From Brachybacterium sacelli (lineage in GTDB: Bacteria; Actinomycetota; Actinomycetes; Actinomycetales; Dermabacteraceae): a DNA stretch of 64,000 nt. Shown here piece by piece: positions 48,630 through 57,010 of this stretch (position 1 is its first letter; each line of letters starts with the position of its first letter). Under the pieces are notes generated by a model. It ran no database searches and was not told where the DNA came from. It saw nothing but the letters and a program-made list of their open reading frames with translations. The translations under genes and the position numbers were made by a program. Location: contig NZ_JAGIOD010000001.1 of the NCBI RefSeq assembly GCF_017876545.1, positions 930,001 to 994,000 of the forward strand, read 5' to 3'.

Positions 48630-49541
48630 ATGTCCTCCACCTCCGGCACGCCGAACTCCTCCGAGCTGCACCTGCCCGCCGGCTCCACCGGCCGCGGCAC
48701 CTACGAGACGATCATCGACCCCGGAGCCCGCGACGGCTGGGACCACACCGGCCTGCGTGTGCTCGCCCTGCCGCCGGGCGGGAGCGAGACCACCATCGCG
48801 AACGGCGTCGAGGTGATGGTCGTCCCGCTCAGCGGCGGCTGCGAGGTCGCCGTCGCGGGGGAGACCCACACCCTGCGCGGGCGCCGTGACGTGTTCGCCT
48901 CCGCGACCGACGTGCTCTACGTGCCCGTCGGCGCGGAGCTGACCCTCCGCTCCTCCGAGGGTGGGCGCTTCGCGCTGGTCACGGCCGTGGCCACCGCCGC
49001 TCACCCGGTCGCCCTGATCCGCGCCGAGGACGTGCCGGTCGAGATCCGCGGCGGCGGGAACATGACCCGCACCGTGCGCAACTTCGGGGCCGTCGGCGCC
49101 TTCGACGCGATGGACAGCCTGATCGCCTGCGAGGTCATCACCCCCGGCGGCAACTGGTCCAGCTATCCCGCGCACAAGCACGACACGACCGACGACGACC
49201 CCGAGCACCGTGAATCACAGCTCGAGGAGATCTACTACTACGAGATCCAGGACGCCCCCGGCGGCGGTCCCGGCTTCGGCTACCACCGGACCACCACCAG
49301 CGGCGAGGACACGCCGATCGACGTGCTCAGCGAGGTGCGCAGCGGCGACACCGTGCTGGTGCCCCACGGCTGGCACGGGCCCTGCGCGGCCGCGCCCGGC
49401 CACGCCATGTACTACCTCAACGTGATGGCGGGCCCGGAGCCGGTGCGGGCCTGGAACATCACCGACCATCCGGAGCAGACCTGGGTGCGCGGCACCTGGG
49501 AGGAGCTCGGCACCGATCCGCGCGCCGGCGACTTCCGCTGA
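48630..49541 (+). CDS. iolB: 5-deoxy-glucuronate isomerase
   Basis: A 303-residue bicupin that isomerises 5-deoxy-D-glucuronate to 2-deoxy-5-keto-D-gluconate, the fourth inositol step. The C-terminal cupin carries the metal site: S-Y-P-A-H-K-H-D (two His), E-E-I-Y-Y-Y-E (Glu) and V-P-H-G-W-H-G-P (His). The R-T-V-R-N-F region between cupins and the final N-I-T-D-H-P-E-Q-T-W-V end are typical of IolB. The ATG at 48630 follows GAAGGGAG. It is 29 bases before the iolG-type gene. Confidence 0.94.
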   Translation: MSSTSGTPNSSELHLPAGSTGRGTYETIIDPGARDGWDHTGLRVLALPPGGSETTIANGVEVMVVPLSGGCEVAVAGETHTLRGRRDVFASATDVLYVPVGAELTLRSSEGGRFALVTAVATAAHPVALIRAEDVPVEIRGGGNMTRTVRNFGAVGAFDAMDSLIACEVITPGGNWSSYPAHKHDTTDDDPEHRESQLEEIYYYEIQDAPGGGPGFGYHRTTTSGEDTPIDVLSEVRSGDTVLVPHGWHGPCAAAPGHAMYYLNVMAGPEPVRAWNITDHPEQTWVRGTWEELGTDPRAGDFR

Positions 49542-49570
49542 CGACCCCCGACCTCACGCAGGAGACCCGC

Positions 49571-50611
49571 ATGACCTCCACCCCTGACACCACCCTCCCC
49601 CCGGACGTGCGCGTCGGCGTCATCGGCGTCGGCCAGATGGGCGCCGACCACGTCGAGCGCCTCACCGCCCGCATCAAGGGCGCCCGCGTCAGCGTGGTCG
49701 ACGACTACGTGCGCGAGACCGCCGAGAAGGTCGCCGCGACCGCGCCCGGCTGCCGCGTCGCGGAATCCTGGCAGGAGCTGGTGGCCGCCGACGACGTCGA
49801 CGCCGTGCTCATCGCCAGCCCCGGCCGCTTCCACCGCGAGCAGGCCACCGCCTGCATCGAGGCCGGCAAGCCGGTGCTGTGCGAGAAGCCGCTGGCGATG
49901 AACCCCGAGGACGCCTACAGCGTGGTGGAGGCCGAGCAGGCCTCCGGAGGCAGGTACGTCTCCCTCGGCTTCATGCGCCGCTTCGACCGGGAGTACGCGG
50001 AGCTCAAGGACGCGATCGATGCCGGGGAGCTCGGCGAGATCAGCATCCTGAACTGCAAGCACCGCAATGCCCACACCCTGCCCGGCTTCGTGGACTCGAT
50101 GATGGTCTACGACTCCTCGGTCCACGAGGTCGACGCGATCCACTACTTCCTCGAGGAGCCGATCGTCGCGGTCCAGGCCGTCCTGCCGGTGCCCGGGCCC
50201 CGGGCCGACGGCGGCCAGCACGACCCGATGCTGCTGCTGTTCCGCACGGAGTCAGGGCGGATCGTCACCGACGAGCTCTACGTGAACACCGACGCGGGCT
50301 ACGAGGTCCGCACCGAGGTGCTGGGCTCGCGCGGCATCGCGACCATCGGCACGGGGAGCGGGCGGGTGACCACGCATCTCGAGGGCGCCCGGTGGGGCGG
50401 TGCGATCCCCCCGGACTTCCGGCCCCGCTTCCTCGACGCGTACGACGCCGAGGTCCAGGCCTGGGTCGCGGCCGTCCGGGACGGCTCGCACGTCGCCGAC
50501 CGGTCCGCGACCGCCTGGGACGGCTACCTGGCCGCCGCCGCCTGCGAGGCGACCGAGACGGCGCTGACCAGCGACGGTTTCGTGCCGGTCACCACTCGCC
50601 CTCGCCCCTGA
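49571..50611 (+). CDS. iolG: Inositol 2-dehydrogenase (Gfo/Idh/MocA family)
   Basis: A 346-residue NAD-dependent dehydrogenase catalysing the first step, myo-inositol to scyllo-inosose. The Rossmann motif is V-I-G-V-G-Q-M-G-A-D-H; C-E-K-P-L-A contains the conserved catalytic Lys; and D-S-S-V-H-E-V-D-A-I-H has the active-site Asp/His pattern typical of IolG. F-M-R-R-F-D-R-E-Y is another IolG-like segment. Of three Gfo/Idh/MocA proteins in the locus this one matches IolG best and lies next to iolB. CAGGAG precedes the ATG. Confidence 0.88.
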   Translation: MTSTPDTTLPPDVRVGVIGVGQMGADHVERLTARIKGARVSVVDDYVRETAEKVAATAPGCRVAESWQELVAADDVDAVLIASPGRFHREQATACIEAGKPVLCEKPLAMNPEDAYSVVEAEQASGGRYVSLGFMRRFDREYAELKDAIDAGELGEISILNCKHRNAHTLPGFVDSMMVYDSSVHEVDAIHYFLEEPIVAVQAVLPVPGPRADGGQHDPMLLLFRTESGRIVTDELYVNTDAGYEVRTEVLGSRGIATIGTGSGRVTTHLEGARWGGAIPPDFRPRFLDAYDAEVQAWVAAVRDGSHVADRSATAWDGYLAAAACEATETALTSDGFVPVTTRPRP

Positions 50612-50683
50612 CGACCACCCGCCCCGCCCGGGCCCCCGGTGTGACCGGTACCCGGGCCGATGATGATCCCCCTGGAGTCGATG

Positions 50684-52303
50684 ATGCCCACCACGGATCG
50701 TTCCGCGCTGCCCCCTGGCCATGTGCCCTCCCCGGAGGAGCTGCCCGGCCTCGTCGAGAGGATCAGGGCCGCCGGGAAGCGCCGCGGCCCGCTGGCCATC
50801 GCCGCCGTCGCCACGATGGGGTCCTTCCTCTTCGGGTACGACACCGGCGTGATCGCCGGGGCGCTCTCCTACATGCACCTCCCGCTCGCCGCCGGTGGGC
50901 TCGAGCTCTCCTCCGCGGAGGAGGGGGTCGTCACCTCCCTGCTGGCCTTCGGGGCGGCCTTCGGTGCGCTCATCGGGGGGCAGATCAACGACCGGATCGG
51001 CCGCCGCAAGGCGATCATGCTGCTGGCGATCATCTTCCTGGTCGGCACCATCGGGTGCGCGCTCGCGCCGAACGTCGTGGTGATCTCGCCGTTCCGCTTC
51101 ATCCTGGGCTGGGCCGTCGGCGGTGCCTCGTCGACCGTTCCGCTGTACCTCGCCGAGTCCGCACCCAAGCGCATCCGCGGCCCGGTCGTCGCGATCGATC
51201 AGTTCATGATCGTGTTCGGACAGTTCATCGCCTACTCGATGAACGCCGCGATCTCCCGCATGGTGCGGGCGCCGGAGGCCACCGTCCAGAGCGATCCGAC
51301 CGGGCAGTTCGAACCCGGCGAGACCGTCTCCTGGGACGCGCTCCAGCAGATCGAGGGCCTCGTCGTCGCCGACGGCAACGGACATGCCTGGCGCTGGATG
51401 CTGATCCTGGCGACGCTGCCGGCCCTCGTGCTGTGGATCGGGATGCGGGTGATGCCGGAGTCCCCGCGCTGGTACGCCGCGAACCAGCGGTACTACGACG
51501 TGATCGCGAGTCTGAAGCAGCTGCGGGACCCCTCGAAGGACGGGGCCGTCACCGACGAGGTCGCCGAGATGATCGACCTGGAACGACAGCAGGAGAAGCA
51601 GGAGGAATGGTCACTGCGGCGGGGCTTCGCGAAGAAGTGGACCCGACGCCTGATCTGGATCGGCATCGGCCTGGGGATCTTCGACCAGCTCACCGGCATC
51701 AACACGGCGATGTGGTACATGCCCACGATCCTGTCCGCGGCCGGGTTCTCCACCGCCGACGCGCTGCTGCTGAACGTGCTGACAGGATTCGTCTCCGCGG
51801 TCGGGTCCCTGCTCGGACTCTGGCTGGTCGCGAAGTTCATGCGACGCCACGTCGGGATGGCGCAGGAGTTCGGCATCGCCGTGTCGCTGTTCCTCCTGGC
51901 GGCCCTGTTCCATTTCGGGATCGAGCCGCACATGAGCGCGGACGGTTCCGTCGGGGACGCGGTCCCGCTGCTGATCCCGTGGCTGATCCTCGCGGTGGTC
52001 TCCCTGTTCATCTTCATCAAGCAGGCCGGGACCGTGACCTGGGTGCTGCTGGCGGAGATCTTCCCCGCCAAGATCCGCGGCGCGTCCCAGGGGATCTCCG
52101 TGGGGGCGCTGTGGTTCTTCAACGGGATCGTGGCGCTCGTGTTCCCGGTGATGATGACGTCCCTCGGCGGATCGAAGACCTATCTGATCTTCGCGCTCAT
52201 CAACGTGGTCGCGTTCCTCTTCTACTGGAAGGTCGTCCCGGAGACCAAGGACGTCTCCCTCGAGGAGTTCGAGGAGGGGTACCGCACGCGCTACGGGGAC
52301 TGA
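50684..52303 (+). CDS. MFS sugar/polyol porter, second inositol transporter candidate
   Basis: A 539-residue sugar-porter-family protein with 12 membrane segments, paralogous to the one at 42131. It has S-F-L-F-G-Y-D-T-G-V-I-A-G, D-R-I-G-R-R-K, E-S-A-P-K-R-I-R-G, P-E-S-P-R-W, Q-L-T-G-I-N-T-A-M-W-Y-M and P-E-T-K-D. Both share the long helix 5-6 insertion ending in V-A-D/S-D-G-N-G-H-A-W-R-W-M. Two tandem ATGs occur (50681, 50684); GGAG at 50674 suits the second. It ends the iolC operon, 72 bases after iolG. Two carriers may divide high- and low-affinity uptake or different inositol isomers. Confidence 0.88.
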   Translation: MPTTDRSALPPGHVPSPEELPGLVERIRAAGKRRGPLAIAAVATMGSFLFGYDTGVIAGALSYMHLPLAAGGLELSSAEEGVVTSLLAFGAAFGALIGGQINDRIGRRKAIMLLAIIFLVGTIGCALAPNVVVISPFRFILGWAVGGASSTVPLYLAESAPKRIRGPVVAIDQFMIVFGQFIAYSMNAAISRMVRAPEATVQSDPTGQFEPGETVSWDALQQIEGLVVADGNGHAWRWMLILATLPALVLWIGMRVMPESPRWYAANQRYYDVIASLKQLRDPSKDGAVTDEVAEMIDLERQQEKQEEWSLRRGFAKKWTRRLIWIGIGLGIFDQLTGINTAMWYMPTILSAAGFSTADALLLNVLTGFVSAVGSLLGLWLVAKFMRRHVGMAQEFGIAVSLFLLAALFHFGIEPHMSADGSVGDAVPLLIPWLILAVVSLFIFIKQAGTVTWVLLAEIFPAKIRGASQGISVGALWFFNGIVALVFPVMMTSLGGSKTYLIFALINVVAFLFYWKVVPETKDVSLEEFEEGYRTRYGD

Positions 52304-52445
52304 GACCCCCGGGACGCGGCCCGCGCCCGGCAGGATCGGCTCACGGTATGTTCGGGGCATGGGTGTCGTCCTGAGCGGAGCAGCACGGAACGACTCGGAT
52401 CCGCGACGGAGCCGAGACCATGACAGGGAGACATCGGAGGTGGGC

Positions 52446-53201
52446 ATGCCCGTGGAGACCCCGGGCGCGACGGAGATCGACATCGAGGTCGATCGCTCCG
52501 CGACGACGCCGCTCTACCTGCAGCTGGCCGGGGCCATCGAGGCCTCGGTGCGCTCCGGCACCCTGCCGCCCGGCAGCAGGCTGGAGAACGAGCTGGTCCT
52601 GTCCAAGCGACTGGGGCTGTCCCGGCCGACGGTGCGCCAGGGGATCCAGGAGCTGGTGGACAAGGGCATGCTGGTGCGCAAGCGCGGCGTGGGCACCCAG
52701 GTGGTGCAGGCGCCGGTGAACCGTCAGGTCGCGCTGACCTCGCTGTACGACGACCTGCGCACCGCCGGGAAGGCCCCCCGCACGGAGATCATCGAGTACC
52801 GCATCGGGCGCCCCTCGGCCGAGGCCGTGGATCGCCTGCAGCTCGGCGCCGGCGAGCAGGTGCTGGACCTGATCAGGGTGCGCTACGCCGACGACGAGCC
52901 CCTGGCCGTCATGCGCAACACCCTGCCCGAACGGATCGCCCCCTCCCGCGAGAGCCTCGCCGACAGCGGCCTGTACGCCTCGCTGCGGGCCGACGGGGTG
53001 GTCTCGGTGCTCGCGCACGAGCGCATCGGCGCCACCGTCGCCGACGAGGAGCACGCCGAGCTGCTCGACGAGGAGGTGGGCGCGGCGCTGCTGACCATGG
53101 AGCGGAAGTCCTTCGCGAACGACGGCAGCGTGGTCGAGTTCGGGTACCACGTCTATCGCGCCTCGCGGTACTCCTTCGAGGTCACGCTCGTCGATTCCTG
53201 A
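52446..53201 (+). CDS. GntR-family regulator with UTRA domain (HutC subfamily)
   Basis: A 251-residue transcription factor. The GntR winged helix (about residues 18-85) reads L-Y-L-Q-L-A, G-S-R-L-E-N-E-L-V-L-S-K-R-L-G-L-S-R-P-T-V-R-Q-G-I-Q-E-L. The UTRA effector domain (about 95-245) includes R-V-R-Y-A-D-D-E-P-L-A-V and ends F-E-V-T-L. UTRA proteins often bind palindromes with a GTC-N2-GAC-type core, so the inositol operators TGTCNNGACA are plausible targets, and its position at the end of the inositol operon agrees. A 14-mer shared with the L-rhamnonate locus lies just before the ATG but overlaps the strong GGAGGT ribosome-binding site. The upstream open frame to 52359 has no such site. Confidence 0.88.
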   Translation: MPVETPGATEIDIEVDRSATTPLYLQLAGAIEASVRSGTLPPGSRLENELVLSKRLGLSRPTVRQGIQELVDKGMLVRKRGVGTQVVQAPVNRQVALTSLYDDLRTAGKAPRTEIIEYRIGRPSAEAVDRLQLGAGEQVLDLIRVRYADDEPLAVMRNTLPERIAPSRESLADSGLYASLRADGVVSVLAHERIGATVADEEHAELLDEEVGAALLTMERKSFANDGSVVEFGYHVYRASRYSFEVTLVDS

Positions 53202-53234
53202 GGGCCGCGGGCGCCGGGTCGTCCGCCACGCCGA

Positions 53235-54014
53235 TCACAACGACGTCATGCCGCCGTCCACCGCGAACAGGGAGCCGGTGGCGAAGGCCCCGTCCTCGCC
53301 GGCGAGGAGCACCATGATTCCTTCGACGTCGTGGGCCGTGCCGGCGCGGCCCAGCGGGATGCGGCCCACGATCGCGGCGCGCTCGGTGGGATCATCCGAG
53401 ATCGTCGTGACCAGGGGAGTCTCCGTGTAGGCGGGGACGACGGTGTTGACGCGGATCCCGTCGGCCGCATAGGCGGCGGCGACGGTGCGGGCCAGGCCGT
53501 GGATGCCGGCCTTGGTGGCCGAGTAGGCGGTGAAGTCGTTGCCCTCGCCGGTCAGGCCGGTGGGGCTGCCGGTGAGGATGATCGAGCCGCCGCCCGTGGC
53601 CAGCATCGAGCGGACCGCGTGCTTGAGGGTCAGGAAGGTGCCGGTGAGGTTCACGTCCACGGTGCGCTGCCAGACCTCGAGGTCGAGCTCGGCGATCTTC
53701 GCGTCCAGCCCGAACAGCTGGACGCCCGCGTTGGCGACCACGACATCGGGTGCCCAGCCCGCTGACCCGAGCTCCGCGAAGCCCGCTCCGACGGCCGCTT
53801 CGTCGGAGATGTCCATGGTCAGCGCCCGGGCGGTGCCATCACCGGTCTCCTCCGCGATGCCGGTGGCCGCGCTCTCCGCCGCGGCGCCGTCCCGGTCGGC
53901 GAGGGCGACGCGGGCCCCTTCCCGGGCGAAGCGGGAGGCCACGGCGAAGCCGATGCCGGAGGCGGCGCCGGTGACGAGGGCGGTGCGGGAGGAGAGGCGA
54001 GACATCGGGACCAT
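53235..54014 (-). CDS. Short-chain dehydrogenase/reductase with AACCGGTT-type upstream site
   Basis: A 259-residue SDR: V-T-G-A-A-S-G-I-G nucleotide loop, A-N-A-G, catalytic Ser in L-T-G-S-P-T-G, and Y-S-A-T-K for Tyr/Lys, then V-V-P-A-Y-T-E-T-P. It is convergent with the GntR/UTRA gene and otherwise alone. Two ATGs (54014, 54005) are possible and neither has a strong ribosome-binding site. Upstream at 54090-54102 is CAACCGGTTGACC, the exact reverse complement of 13 bases of the operator before the oiaX-like operon at 8.29 kb. It may thus belong to the same regulon, perhaps as a dehydrogenase for an apiose- or tetritol-type substrate. The substrate is unknown. Confidence 0.82.
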   Translation of the reverse strand: MVPMSRLSSRTALVTGAASGIGFAVASRFAREGARVALADRDGAAAESAATGIAEETGDGTARALTMDISDEAAVGAGFAELGSAGWAPDVVVANAGVQLFGLDAKIAELDLEVWQRTVDVNLTGTFLTLKHAVRSMLATGGGSIILTGSPTGLTGEGNDFTAYSATKAGIHGLARTVAAAYAADGIRVNTVVPAYTETPLVTTISDDPTERAAIVGRIPLGRAGTAHDVEGIMVLLAGEDGAFATGSLFAVDGGMTSL

Positions 54015-54089
54015 CCGTTCGATGCGGGCGGAGCAACGGTGCTGTCGGGCGCGACGCGGTCACCGGCCGTGCGACCGTCAGTCTGCACA

Positions 54090-54102
54090 ACCGGTTGACC
54101 TG
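54090..54102. promoter_or_regulatory. AACCGGTT palindrome matching the 8.29-kb operator
   Basis: CAACCGGTTGACC read on the plus strand is the reverse complement of the first 13 bases of the site at 8291. It lies about 75 bases upstream of the SDR start. No clear -35/-10 pair accompanies it. Confidence 0.4.
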
Positions 54103-54148
54103 CCGCAAGGAGGTCCGGGCACGGGGCCTGTGCCACGGGCCGCCCCGC

Positions 54149-55363
54149 TCAGTCGTCGATCTCGAGCAGGTCCTGTGCACTCTTCTCGAGCGTCGCCGTC
54201 TCCTCGGGCTCCTGCTGCATGCGCTCGAGGTAGGGCTGAGCCCGCTCCACCTGGTGCTCCAGTGCCGTGACCGTGGACAGGAAGTTCTCGTTGGCCTGGC
54301 TGCGGAAGGCGTCGATCCCGTCCATCGTGGTGAAGAGGTTGTCGAAGGCCTTCTGCAGGGTCTCCGGGGAGACGCCCGAGTTCGTGGCCTGCTCCTGGAT
54401 CTTCAGCGTGTTGTCCGCGAGCATCTGCGAGGTGCGGTCGATGAGGGAATCGGTGGTCCGGTTCACCGCGTCGATCTGGTCCAGCACGATCTTCTGGTTC
54501 TCCAGCGCCTGGGCCGTGATCACCGCGGTGCGCAGCGCCGTGACGGTGGTGGTGCGAGCACGGTCCACGCCCTGGGCGAGCTTGGTGTTGTTGTCCTCGA
54601 TGAGGCCCATCGCCAGGTATGCCTGGACGGTCACGGCGATCTGCGTGGCCACGTCCTGACGCCGCTGACGCACCGCGAAGAGCACGTCCCGCTCCAGTGC
54701 GTTCGCCGCGTCGGCCTTCCCCTCCGCGCGAGCCTGCTCGGCGCGCCGCACGGCCTGCTTGTCCAGCAGTCCCAGCAGGTAGGAGGCCTTCTGCAGGGCG
54801 CTGAGGTCATCCCACAGGGAGCGGCGCTCCACGGCCAGCTCGGCATTGTCGCGCTGCAGCATCTCCTGACCGCGGCCGAGGGCGGCGATCACCTCGTCGA
54901 GCTGCTCCTGATTCGACTCGAAGCCGCGGAAGTAGCGCTTGGCCACGTTCCTGCCCGGGAGCCACGAGAGTGCCTTGTCGGCGAAGGTCTCCTCCTTCGG
55001 CGCCAGATCCTCCATCGTCGTGCGCAGCTCGCCCAGGGACTTCGAGACCGACTCCTGCGCGCCGCCGGAGTCGCGGGCATCGCGCATGGACTGCTCCATG
55101 AAGCGGGAGGAGGTGCCGCTGGTGCGCTCGAAGGTCCGGCGGGCCACGGCCCCCAGGGCGTCGACCTGGGCGGTGAACTCCTGGGAGTGCGGGTTCAGGG
55201 TGGTGATCTGGTCCAGCCACTGGTCGGCTCGGTCCTCGAGGTCCTGCTGCTGCTCGGCGGGGAGCTCGGTCAGCATCGAGACGGCCTCGTCCTCCTCGAT
55301 CTGCTCGACGGGTTCGGCGGGCGCGATCTCCGGATCGGGTGTGGGCGGTTCGAGCTTGTTCAT
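54149..55363 (-). CDS. telA: Toxic-anion-resistance protein TelA (YaaN family)
   Basis: A 404-residue soluble, mostly helical protein of the TelA family, long linked to tellurite resistance and to membrane or cell-wall stress, with no agreed biochemical role. The N-terminal 35 residues are acidic and Pro-rich. Long amphipathic helices follow, with family-like stretches L-x-x-L-P-G-R-N-V-A-K-R-Y-F-R-G, R-D-N-A-E-L-A-V-E-R-R-S-L-W and V-T-A-L-R-T-A-V-I-T-A-Q-A-L-E-N-Q-K. It follows, by 44 bases on the same strand, a two-TM protein that looks like its XpaC-type partner. GAGGAG lies before the ATG. The pair may tether TelA to the membrane. Confidence 0.9.
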   Translation of the reverse strand: MNKLEPPTPDPEIAPAEPVEQIEEDEAVSMLTELPAEQQQDLEDRADQWLDQITTLNPHSQEFTAQVDALGAVARRTFERTSGTSSRFMEQSMRDARDSGGAQESVSKSLGELRTTMEDLAPKEETFADKALSWLPGRNVAKRYFRGFESNQEQLDEVIAALGRGQEMLQRDNAELAVERRSLWDDLSALQKASYLLGLLDKQAVRRAEQARAEGKADAANALERDVLFAVRQRRQDVATQIAVTVQAYLAMGLIEDNNTKLAQGVDRARTTTVTALRTAVITAQALENQKIVLDQIDAVNRTTDSLIDRTSQMLADNTLKIQEQATNSGVSPETLQKAFDNLFTTMDGIDAFRSQANENFLSTVTALEHQVERAQPYLERMQQEPEETATLEKSAQDLLEIDD

Positions 55364-55407
55364 CGGGGTCTCCTCGACGGGGTCGGACGGGGCACGGGCA
55401 GGGGTAC

Positions 55408-56421
55408 TCAGACGTCGATGATCGGGTTCAGGTGCTGGTCGGCGAAGCGGGTGCGCAGGAACTCGGCATGGACCTCGAGGGAGCGGGAGACGCCGGCGAC
55501 GAGGTCGCTCTCGATCTGCTCGAGCCCGTCCCCGAGCACGGTGAGCTGCTGATCGATGTCCTCGAGATTCTCCAGCGCCTCCTGACGGGCGCTGCCGGCG
55601 AAGGTGTCCAGGAACCCGATGATGTCGGCGGCGGCGTCGACCAGCTCAGGGAGGTACCGGGTGGCCATCCCCTCGAGCATGGTCACCTCGCCTTCGTAGG
55701 GGCGCTGGGCGCGGAGCGTCTCCGAGTCGGCGAGGGCGTCGATCCGCCGCAGCAGGGACTCGACGTGCTCGAGAGTGAGGCCGACGGTCGGCTCGGAGGC
55801 CCGATGGCGCAGCTGACGGGTGCGCTGTCGGGTCTCGGCGGTGGCCCGCCGGACCTCCTCGAGCATCCGCGCGGTGGTGTCGGGACCGTCGGTTCCAGTT
55901 GTGACCTGCGGAGTCGATGATTGTCGGAGGGCGCGCACGGCCACGCCGCTGCCGCCTGCGACGAGCACGCCGGCCCCGGCGGCGAGGCCGAGGGCGCCGA
56001 GCGGGCCGACGATCGCGGTGCCGAGTCCGAGGACGAGGCAGGCCACGCCGACCAGGCCGCCGGCGAGGAGCGGGACCCCCACGGCGAACAGGCCCGAGCG
56101 TCGGCGCGACCGGCCGACCGCATCGGAGCCGGGATCGTGCACGGTGCCCTCGAGCGGTCTCTCGACCGGCCCCCACAGGCTCCGCCGCTCCGGGGTGGCC
56201 TTCCAGGGGAGGTCGACATCGCCGGGCGCGACGGGATCTGGGGACGTCGCGTCCCCGTTCCCCGGCTTCTCGGCCGGTCCTGCGTTCCCGTCACTCACGG
56301 ACCCGCTGCTCCCTCGGACGGCGGAGACGAAGTGCTCCTCTCGGGGCCGGCGGTCCGGGCGGGCCGGGTCCGGGCGCCGCGAGAGCTCCTCGTCATGGGC
56401 GTCCCCGAAGGCTACCGTCAC
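55408..56421 (-). CDS. XpaC-like two-TM membrane protein, TelA partner
   Basis: A protein of about 337 residues. A polar, disordered N-terminus is followed by two adjacent hydrophobic segments (about residues 105-160 from the chosen start) and a long charged helical C-terminus. The pairing with telA and the layout match XpaC-type proteins that precede TelA homologues elsewhere. The paralogue at 1198-2046 shares the C-terminal blocks M-L-E-G-M-A-x-R-Y-x-P-x-L-V and R-S-L-x-V-H-x-E-F-L-R. The start is uncertain: GTG 56421 is chosen, but the frame stays open to ATG 56529 through a 21-bp tandem repeat that would encode V-V-P-A-R-V-Q twice; that longer form would overlap the upstream gene by 26 bases. 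Confidence 0.75.
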   Translation of the reverse strand: MTVAFGDAHDEELSRRPDPARPDRRPREEHFVSAVRGSSGSVSDGNAGPAEKPGNGDATSPDPVAPGDVDLPWKATPERRSLWGPVERPLEGTVHDPGSDAVGRSRRRSGLFAVGVPLLAGGLVGVACLVLGLGTAIVGPLGALGLAAGAGVLVAGGSGVAVRALRQSSTPQVTTGTDGPDTTARMLEEVRRATAETRQRTRQLRHRASEPTVGLTLEHVESLLRRIDALADSETLRAQRPYEGEVTMLEGMATRYLPELVDAAADIIGFLDTFAGSARQEALENLEDIDQQLTVLGDGLEQIESDLVAGVSRSLEVHAEFLRTRFADQHLNPIIDV

Positions 56422-56424
56422 CGT

Positions 56425-56466
56425 CTGAACCCGGGCCGGGACAACCTGAACCCGGGCCGGGACAAC
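56425..56466. repeat. 21-bp tandem duplication at the start of the TelA-partner gene
   Basis: Two exact copies (56425-56445 and 56446-56466) beginning CTGAACCCGGGCCGGGACAA. The unit contains the palindrome CCCGGGCCGGG. It lies just upstream of GTG 56421 and could be regulatory, or part of a longer coding region with a seven-residue repeat. Confidence 0.75.
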
Positions 56467-56503
56467 TCTCAGCGAATCCGGCCACGCCGGGACGTCGGGG
56501 GAC

Positions 56504-57010
56504 TCACTTCGGGACGGTCTCCACCGCATGGGCGAGAGCGGCGAGAGAGCGGTCGAGGAACTCCGTGGCGAACGGAGGGAACCCGAGTTCCCCGGCCAGC
56601 TGGGGCGGGGTCTCGCTCCAGTCGAACATGAGCTGCACCCGAGTTCCGGCGGGGGTCGCGGCGAGGTCGTACCGCCAGACCCATCCGCCGCTGGCCAGGG
56701 TGCCGTCGGCGCCGTACTGCGAGGGCTTCCAGGCGATCGCGCGCTCCGCCTCGAGGGTGATGACCTGGTTGTACATCTCGTAATGCCCGCCGGCGTCGAC
56801 GTGGAACATGTCCATCCCGAAGACCCGCCCCACCTCGGTGATCGGTGCTGGGTCAGCCTCCAGCGAGCCCCTCACCCAGTCCGTCGGCTCCGTGAGGTGG
56901 TGCTTGGACGGGTCGGTGAGCAGGGAGAACACCGTCGCAGGGGAGGCGTCGACGGTACGTTCGGCGACGAGCCGTGTCTCCTCGGCCCCCGAGTGCTGGG
57001 GGCTGTTCAT
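56504..57010 (-). CDS. SRPBCC-family (polyketide cyclase/START-like) protein
   Basis: A 168-residue small protein of the SRPBCC hydrophobic-ligand fold. It begins with T-R-L-V-A-E-R-T-V-D-A-S-P-A-T-V-F-S-L-L-T-D-P-S-K-H, the usual first strand and helix, and has R-V-Q-L-M-F-D-W-S and a long C-terminal helix. Members bind lipids or act in stress response and detoxification; no enzyme activity can be assigned. Its ATG at 57010 overlaps the DUF899 stop by ATGA, so the two are translated together. The pair is divergent from a TetR regulator that probably represses it. Confidence 0.82.
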   Translation of the reverse strand: MNSPQHSGAEETRLVAERTVDASPATVFSLLTDPSKHHLTEPTDWVRGSLEADPAPITEVGRVFGMDMFHVDAGGHYEMYNQVITLEAERAIAWKPSQYGADGTLASGGWVWRYDLAATPAGTRVQLMFDWSETPPQLAGELGFPPFATEFLDRSLAALAHAVETVPK

